Source: an uncultured Desulfobacter sp. (GTDB lineage Bacteria; Desulfobacterota; Desulfobacteria; Desulfobacterales; Desulfobacteraceae). From it: 64,000 nucleotides of DNA. The notes under the pieces are model-generated. The model ran no database searches. It saw only the letters and a list, made by a program, of their open reading frames with translations, and had not been told where the DNA came from. This document shows positions 58,633 to 64,000 of the stretch, one piece after another. Location of the stretch: NCBI RefSeq assembly GCF_963666675.1, contig NZ_OY762929.1:496001-560000 (forward strand), written 5' to 3'. The position numbers were made by a program, and so were the translations under genes. Each line of letters begins with the position of its first letter. The stretch's first letter is position 1.

Positions 58633-61089
58633 ATGAACCAAGAGATTGAAAGCTTAAAAAGAGAAAAGCGCTTAGGTCAGCACGACAGAAAAAACTTTTT
58701 TTTTAAGAAGGAAATCTTGTCTGCATGTTTCAATGTTTTTTGGCCAATGGGCCTAATTTTCAGTGTGATAAGTTGCTTTATCTATTTTACTGAAACCAAT
58801 AAATTTGTAGATCGGCTTTCCATAAAAGAAAATAATCTCATTCAACTTCAACACAACACATTCAAAAATGAATTATCCGGACATATTAAAAATGCCCTGT
58901 TTCTGGCTGAGCTTATACAACTAAAAAACCAAGAATATTTAGAAGCAAAAGAATTATCCGCGTTGACCAATGCATTTGTCAAAATGATGAAAATCAATGA
59001 CGTTTATGATCAGATCAGGTGGATTGACAATCAGGGCATGGAGCTTATTCGAATTGACCATTCTGAAGACGGACCGAAGATCATCCCTGTTGATCAATTG
59101 CAGGATAAATCCGGGAGGTATTATTTTAAAGAGGGCATGGCGGGGCCACGGATCTATATTTCAAAATTTGACCTGAATATCGAACATGAAATAATACAAT
59201 TACCTGTAAAACCGATGATTCGTATCACGGCCATTGTTCAAGATGCTGTTGGCGGCAACGATGGATTGGTGGTTCTAAATGTAAAAGGACGCCAAATCAT
59301 TGAAAAGTTTAAAGAGATTGGAAAACAAATGACGGGTTCATTGGCTCTCATAAATTCTGACGGATACTACCTGATCAGTCCGAATCCTGATGAAGAATGG
59401 GCATTTATGTATCCCAAAAAAATCAGTAAAAACCTTAAGACCATCAATCCCCATCTGTGGTCTGAGATAAAGGCTGCGGGCAGCAGACAACGCCTTACTC
59501 CCCGTTGGTTGGTGACTTACGTCACGGTGGATATGGCATCGACGACTGGTTTTGGGGCTGGTTATGGATTTCATACCGCAGAATCCTGGAAAATTGTGTC
59601 ACTGATCCCACCTGAGCTTTTAATCCCTGAATGGAGAAGCTTGTTTCTTTTTGGTGTGCTGTCTATTTTGCTTATCATGGCCGGTGCGTGTTTTTATTGG
59701 GCAACAGCTAAGGTCAACAGGACTGAAGCTGAAAAAACTATCTTTGAAAATGAAGAAAAATTCCAAAGGGTCACCCAGACAATGGACGATGCGGTGATCA
59801 TGATTGATGAAAATGACATTATTCAGTTCTGGAGTGATTCGGGCAACCGAATGCTGGGGTATTCTGCAAAAGAAACATTAGGTCGGCGTTTGCATGAAAT
59901 TGTTTTTCAACACAGCGCCCTTGCTGATGGCCCAAAAAAAACATTGAATTTCCATAAAAAAGCCCCCAAGGACAGGAGTGCCCAGATCATGGAGGCCAAT
60001 GCCGTTAGAAAAGACGGGACAGGTCTGCCGGTCGAAATCTCCATCATGCCTTTGGTGCAAAATGGAAAACAATTGGCCGTGGGTATTGTCAAAGATCTTT
60101 CAGACAAAAAGAAGGCGGAGGAGGAGAAAAAAGACCTCTTTGAATTGAGCACCACCGACGGGTTGACGGGACTTGCAAATAGACGATTTTTTGATGAAGT
60201 TTTGCAGGATGAATACACCAGGCACTCCCGGTCAGGAGGCGATTTGTCCCTTATCTTTATTGATATCGATCATTTCAAAGCTTTAAATGATACTTACGGG
60301 CATATTAACGGCGACCATTCTCTCCAGAGAGTGGCCCAGGTATTAGGCACATGTGCCCATCGTCGATCCGATCTGGTCGCTCGATACGGAGGAGAAGAAT
60401 TTGCCTGTATCCTGCCTGAAACAGGTAATTATAGTGCTGTGAAGCTGGCTAAAAAGATTCAAAAAGAGATCGTTTCTTTGGCCATCCCTAATCAAGGGTC
60501 AAGCGTTGCACCGTATCTGACGGTCAGCATAGGAATTGCAACTGTTTCTTGTACCTTTGACCAATCTGCGGAATATATTCTATCCCAGGCTGATAAGCAG
60601 TTATATGCGGCGAAAGAGTCCGGCCGCAACCGGATTGAATCTGTTGATCTCACAAGTGGCCGACACCATATGGACCGTAATATTATTCAATTGGTATGGA
60701 AAGATGCCTTCTACTGCGGACATGATTTAATCGACGGTCAGCATAAGGCTTTATTCAATCATTCCAATCAGATATTCAGTGCAATTACCTCAAACCGGCC
60801 CATTTCAGAAATTCATAATCTTTTTACCGAACTTATTGAAGGACTTCGCCGGCACTTTGCGGATGAAGAAGAGGTGCTGCATACAATCGGTTATATCGCG
60901 ATAGCGAAACATGCTAAGGAACATGCCAGATTACTTGCAGAGGCTGATAGGCTTTCACAATCTTTTGAAGCCTCAACTATGCACGTAGGAGAGACCTTTC
61001 AATTTTTTGTAAAAGAGATCGTTATGTTACATATGATGGGCATGGACAGGGATTTTTATCCATTCATAGGAGAAAATCCGGTTAGATGA
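58633..61089 (+). CDS. Diguanylate cyclase with Cache, PAS and C-terminal hemerythrin domains
   Basis: An 818-residue membrane protein. TM1 is at about residues 33-53, a periplasmic Cache-like region at about 55-335 (DVYDQIRWIDNQGMELIRID, TGSLALINSDGYYLISPNPD), and TM2 at about 340-362. PAS follows at about 375-500 (VTQTMDDAVIMIDENDIIQF). GGDEF is at about 510-675: STTDGLTGLANRRFFDEVLQ, DIDHFKALNDTYGHINGDH and active site ARYGGEEFACILPE. The hemerythrin at about 685-815 keeps all ligands: QHKALF, HFADEEE, KHAKEH and HMMGMD, so a di-iron O2 site is likely. It should make c-di-GMP under control of an extracellular ligand and of oxygen. The ATG is poorly supported by a ribosome site. Confidence 0.9.
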   Translation: MNQEIESLKREKRLGQHDRKNFFFKKEILSACFNVFWPMGLIFSVISCFIYFTETNKFVDRLSIKENNLIQLQHNTFKNELSGHIKNALFLAELIQLKNQEYLEAKELSALTNAFVKMMKINDVYDQIRWIDNQGMELIRIDHSEDGPKIIPVDQLQDKSGRYYFKEGMAGPRIYISKFDLNIEHEIIQLPVKPMIRITAIVQDAVGGNDGLVVLNVKGRQIIEKFKEIGKQMTGSLALINSDGYYLISPNPDEEWAFMYPKKISKNLKTINPHLWSEIKAAGSRQRLTPRWLVTYVTVDMASTTGFGAGYGFHTAESWKIVSLIPPELLIPEWRSLFLFGVLSILLIMAGACFYWATAKVNRTEAEKTIFENEEKFQRVTQTMDDAVIMIDENDIIQFWSDSGNRMLGYSAKETLGRRLHEIVFQHSALADGPKKTLNFHKKAPKDRSAQIMEANAVRKDGTGLPVEISIMPLVQNGKQLAVGIVKDLSDKKKAEEEKKDLFELSTTDGLTGLANRRFFDEVLQDEYTRHSRSGGDLSLIFIDIDHFKALNDTYGHINGDHSLQRVAQVLGTCAHRRSDLVARYGGEEFACILPETGNYSAVKLAKKIQKEIVSLAIPNQGSSVAPYLTVSIGIATVSCTFDQSAEYILSQADKQLYAAKESGRNRIESVDLTSGRHHMDRNIIQLVWKDAFYCGHDLIDGQHKALFNHSNQIFSAITSNRPISEIHNLFTELIEGLRRHFADEEEVLHTIGYIAIAKHAKEHARLLAEADRLSQSFEASTMHVGETFQFFVKEIVMLHMMGMDRDFYPFIGENPVR

Positions 61090-61103
61090 TTTACGTTCAA
61101 ACA

Positions 61104-62192
61104 CTAACTTGGTTCCGGTCTAACCCATCTGTAAATGCCCCTTGATACACGTTCCAGTTTGCCCTTTTTTGTAAGGACGGACAGGATATTTCTAACCTTT
61201 TGCGGAGCCATGTCCGATTTTTCAATCACTTCGGCAACTGTCGTGTGGCGTTTTGTCCGTCGCTTGAACAGGGTTTCAATTCCGGCGGCATTTTTGATTC
61301 TTACGGAATTGGTTTTCTTTGCAGTACCGGCGGACCGGGAGGATTTGTCCTTGACCTTTACAGCTTTTGGACGGCCTGGTTTGGCTTTCTTCGTCCTTGA
61401 TTTTGCGGGGGTGTCGGATGATTTACCCGCAGGGGTGGTCACTGTCTGCGGCAAGGCTGACGATTCGTCAAGATCAATGCCAAACATATCCGACAGATTT
61501 TGACTTTTCTCATCAATAATTCTTGAGGATTTTTTTCCGGACCGGTTCAGGAGGGCTTTTTTGCTCTCTTGGACGGTTTCGGCCACCAGGTCGTTGACCT
61601 TTGCCTTTCTTAAAATAAAGAAAAGGGACGGGTCCTGGTCCAGGCGGGCACCGATCCCATACAGTACGGCTGCCACATGTTTGCACATGACAGCCCAGTC
61701 CGGGCAGGAGCAATCCAGTTCAATCTCTTTGGGAGAGGGGAAAAGGCCTGTACCTTTCCGGGTAAACAGGTCTTCAAGGGCCTTGGGGAACTTGCCGGCC
61801 ATCAAATGTTTAATATCCTCCATTTTTTCCCTGCACTGGTTTTTGATGTGCTGCCATTGTTTTGGGGGGATGGGTTTGATGGTGACAGTGACCCGGTAGG
61901 GCGTGCTTGTGCTTCCCATGACCAGGCCCGTGACCTTGCCGGGCTGGATCTTAAGATCCAGAACCGCCCTGTGCCGGACATAGCTGCGGCCCCGGCCGAT
62001 CCGGTTGGCATAATCGGCGTATCTTTCCAGGTTTTTGTTCCAGGCTTTGCCCCACCAGGTTTTTGCCAGGGCCTGGCCTTCAAGGACCACGGGCTGAATA
62101 CCGGGATTTTTCTTTTTTAGGGCGGCAAGCTTTTTTTCAGCCTTTGCCCTTTTTTCAGCCACGCTCACGTATTTGGAATATCCGTAATACAT
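61104..62192 (-). CDS. SWIM zinc-finger protein (YwqB-like)
   Basis: A 362-residue protein. After a basic start (MYYGYSKYVSVAEKRAK) it has a family core with WWGKAWNKNLERYADYANRI and RGRSYVRHRAVLDLKIQPGK. The SWIM zinc finger reads LDCSCPDWAVMCKHVAAVLY (C-x-C ... C-x-H) near residue 175, a DNA- or protein-binding motif. The second half is Lys/Ala-rich low complexity (about 255-310), then a short winged-helix-like end (TVAEVIEKSDMAPQKVRNIL, LERVSRGIYRW). The SNF2 helicase gene lies 39 bp upstream on the same strand, so both are probably expressed together, as with ywqB and ywqA in Bacillus. Confidence 0.88.
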   Translation of the reverse strand: MYYGYSKYVSVAEKRAKAEKKLAALKKKNPGIQPVVLEGQALAKTWWGKAWNKNLERYADYANRIGRGRSYVRHRAVLDLKIQPGKVTGLVMGSTSTPYRVTVTIKPIPPKQWQHIKNQCREKMEDIKHLMAGKFPKALEDLFTRKGTGLFPSPKEIELDCSCPDWAVMCKHVAAVLYGIGARLDQDPSLFFILRKAKVNDLVAETVQESKKALLNRSGKKSSRIIDEKSQNLSDMFGIDLDESSALPQTVTTPAGKSSDTPAKSRTKKAKPGRPKAVKVKDKSSRSAGTAKKTNSVRIKNAAGIETLFKRRTKRHTTVAEVIEKSDMAPQKVRNILSVLTKKGKLERVSRGIYRWVRPEPS

Positions 62193-62231
62193 TGTTGGAT
62201 TCCTTGTGCCTTTAAATTTTTATCCGTCAAC

Positions 62232-64000
62232 TTATTCCGGCAAGGAGAGCTGGAACAGGTCGAGCAGATCTTTATTATTCATTTCCGTGATCAGTCCTTC
62301 GGCAGAGGAGGTCACCACCTGGTCGGCCAAGGCCTGTTTTTCAGTGATCATCAAATCAATCTTTTCCTCAATGGTCCCCCGGGTGACAAATTTATGCACC
62401 AAAACTTTTTTGGTCTGCCCGATGCGAAACGCTCTGTCCGTGGCCTGGTTTTCCACGGCCGGGTTCCACCATCTGTCAAAATGAACCACATGGTTGGCCC
62501 GGGTCAGGTTCAGGCCCACGCCCCCGGCCTTTAACGACAGCACCATAAAGGGGCAATAGGCATTGTCCTGGAAGCTTTGTATCAGTTTTTTGCGTTTTGC
62601 AACAGGCACAGATCCATGGAGCACGAGTCCCGGGTGGTGGAAAATGGTTTCAAGAAAGGCCCGCAAAGGCTCAGTCATCTCCTTGAACTGGGTGAACACA
62701 AGCACCCGTTCCCGCTTTTCATAAACGGTTTCACATATACTGCCCAGGCGCATGAATTTTCCGCTGTGGGTGGACTTGAAATCCCCGGAGCCTGTGACCT
62801 GGTCCGGGTGGTTGCACAATTGTTTAAACCGAAGAAGAAAGGAGAGCACCAGCCCTTTTCGCTGGATGCCCTCTGAGGTTTCAATGGCCCGCTTCAAATC
62901 CTTGACCGTTTTTTTGTACAGCACCACCTGCTTGGCGCTTAAATCGGCAAAGACCTTCATCTCCACCTTGTCCGGCAGGTCTTTAATCACGGTTTTATCG
63001 GTTTTCAGGCGGCGCAGGATATAGGGAAAGATCATCTGCCGCAGCCTGGCATATCCATTGGGATTTTCTTTCAACGTTTTTGCAAAATCGGAAAATTCCT
63101 TTTTATTGCCTAAAAGCCCGGGATTTAAAAAATCAAACAAAGACCATAAATCCGACAGGCGGTTTTCCACAGGTGTGCCGGTCATGATGACGCGGTGGGC
63201 CGCCGGCAGGGCTTTGACGGCCCGGGTCTGCTGGGTGCCCGGGTTTTTAATGGCCTGGGCCTCGTCCAGGATCAGGCAGTGCCATGAATATCTGGTAAGC
63301 CAGTCGTATTTTTTCACCAGGGTGTAACTGGTGATGACCAGGTCCAGGCGGTTCAGCTGGGTCTTGGTGAGCTTGAATTCCTTGTTTTTTGGGCTTTTGC
63401 CGGGCTGTGGGTTCGACGATGTAAAACCGGGGTGGGCCACACAGGTTTTAAGACCGGGCAAAAACCGGTTGATTTCCGACTGCCAGTTTGAAATCAAAGA
63501 GGCTGGCACTACCAGAAGCGTTGCCGGGCGTCTGTTGTTTGACGGAAAAGTGCTCAGCCATGCCAGGATCTGTACGGTTTTTCCCAATCCCATATCATCG
63601 GCCAGGCAGGCCCCGAATCCGTAAGAGGCCAAAAAGTTCAGCCAGTCTACGCCTTTGGATTGATAGGGCCGCAATGAAGCCTTGAACCCTTTGCCCGGCA
63701 CAACCGAATCAACCTGTTCCGGGTGGGTCATCTTTTCTAATACGGATGTCAGCCATGTGCCGTTGGACACACAGACATCCACCTGTTCGTCATTGCCCCG
63801 GCCCAGCAGCTTTTCCGGGGCCAACCGGGTCCGCATGGCGGTACCCAGGGTCATGCCTGAGGCTGCCAGATCCTCAATCCGGTCACAGGCTTTCAGGGCA
63901 TGTTTCAGCTTTTCCGGATCCACGGCCACCCATTTGTTTTTGATAAACGCCAGGCCCTGGGTCTGTTCCAGAATGGCTTCAACCTCCTGCCTGGACAGTT
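62232..64000 (-). CDS. SNF2-family DEAD/DEAH helicase (YwqA-like), 5' end cut by window edge
   Basis: A SNF2-type DNA-dependent ATPase. The visible 589 codons include motif I ACLADDMGLGKTVQILAWL, Ia LLVVPASLISNWQSEINRF, motif II CLILDEAQAIKNPGT, motif III VIMTGTPVENRLSDLW, motif IV VLVFTQFKEMTEPL, and V-VI GGVGLNLTRANHVVHFDRWW and DRAFRIGQTKKVLVHKF. An ATG exists at 63929 but the frame runs on to the edge with matching text (QGLAFIKNKWVAV), so the true start is outside. Full proteins of this branch have 900-1100 residues with an N-terminal SWI2/SNF2-associated domain. It is paired with the SWIM gene and probably works in DNA remodelling or repair. Confidence 0.92.
   Translation of the reverse strand, partial: LSRQEVEAILEQTQGLAFIKNKWVAVDPEKLKHALKACDRIEDLAASGMTLGTAMRTRLAPEKLLGRGNDEQVDVCVSNGTWLTSVLEKMTHPEQVDSVVPGKGFKASLRPYQSKGVDWLNFLASYGFGACLADDMGLGKTVQILAWLSTFPSNNRRPATLLVVPASLISNWQSEINRFLPGLKTCVAHPGFTSSNPQPGKSPKNKEFKLTKTQLNRLDLVITSYTLVKKYDWLTRYSWHCLILDEAQAIKNPGTQQTRAVKALPAAHRVIMTGTPVENRLSDLWSLFDFLNPGLLGNKKEFSDFAKTLKENPNGYARLRQMIFPYILRRLKTDKTVIKDLPDKVEMKVFADLSAKQVVLYKKTVKDLKRAIETSEGIQRKGLVLSFLLRFKQLCNHPDQVTGSGDFKSTHSGKFMRLGSICETVYEKRERVLVFTQFKEMTEPLRAFLETIFHHPGLVLHGSVPVAKRKKLIQSFQDNAYCPFMVLSLKAGGVGLNLTRANHVVHFDRWWNPAVENQATDRAFRIGQTKKVLVHKFVTRGTIEEKIDLMITEKQALADQVVTSSAEGLITEMNNKDLLDLFQLSLPE

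Noticed and set aside
1..64000. CRISPR arrays, rRNA and tRNA genes
   Set aside because: No regularly spaced repeats with spacers, rRNA text or cloverleaf-like sequences ending in CCA were recognised in the gaps; a covariance search was not possible.

Overview
The window looks like a chromosomal segment of a strictly anaerobic, sulfate-reducing member of the Desulfobacterota (Desulfobacter/Desulfobacula-like). This is inferred from gene content: an ORP-type cluster of MinD-like ATPases with inserted ferredoxin domains plus NifX/ORP-like proteins, a precorrin-2 dehydrogenase - CcsA/HemX - HemA cluster, abundant chemotaxis and cyclic-nucleotide signalling genes, and molybdenum-cofactor genes. 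No rRNA, tRNA, CRISPR array or intact mobile element was found. Both ends cut through genes: alanine dehydrogenase at the left and a SNF2 helicase at the right.

Layout. 1-5139 (minus): alanine dehydrogenase, a class III nucleotide cyclase, an HDOD protein and a YdjM-like membrane protein. 5533-7804: alpha/beta hydrolase, THUMP-type RNA methyltransferase and FmdB zinc ribbon. 8009-11208 (minus): ORP/MinD-like cluster headed by a receiver-like protein that has lost its phospho-acceptor. 11566-12837 (minus): DAHP synthase behind a complete Tyr/Phe transcription attenuator (promoter, 25-residue leader peptide, terminator). 12891-16651 (plus): HD-GYP phosphodiesterase, YhbY, metallo-beta-lactamase-fold hydrolase and a degenerate YchF paralogue. 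16711-19890: molybdenum-cofactor genes (moaB, mobA, a MoaE-like gene, moaC) around pyrR. 19887-23167: rmuC, mltA and small hypotheticals. 23500-27577: chemoreceptor, Hpt protein, receiver-PP2C phosphatase and RsbW-like kinase. 27685-30944: phoU-phoB-phoR behind an 11-bp-phased repeat. 31197-33093 (minus): truncated sensor and amidohydrolase. 33188-36016: tetrapyrrole/cytochrome c cluster. 36122-41394: PBP1B-type synthase, TPR lipoprotein, Hsp70-like protein and nucleoside-recognition membrane protein. 41411-46543 (minus): chemoreceptor, eroded transposase, acyl-CoA synthetase and XRE-cupin regulator. 46827-48926: sensor kinase. 49286-55044: three-gene RND efflux operon. 55180-64000: Pif1-like helicase, hypothetical, hemerythrin-tailed diguanylate cyclase, and a SWIM protein next to a SNF2 helicase (YwqB/YwqA-like pair).

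The most interesting signals are the fully readable Tyr/Phe attenuator upstream of DAHP synthase, the ORP-like cluster with its pseudo-receiver, a dispersed palindromic repeat family (at least four copies, two starting or ending on stop codons) and a second palindromic repeat (two copies). Several sensory genes (cyclase, HDOD, truncated sensor, chemoreceptor at 41411, hemerythrin cyclase) look visibly more AT-rich than the metabolic genes around them. All family assignments come from reading motifs; no database search was run.
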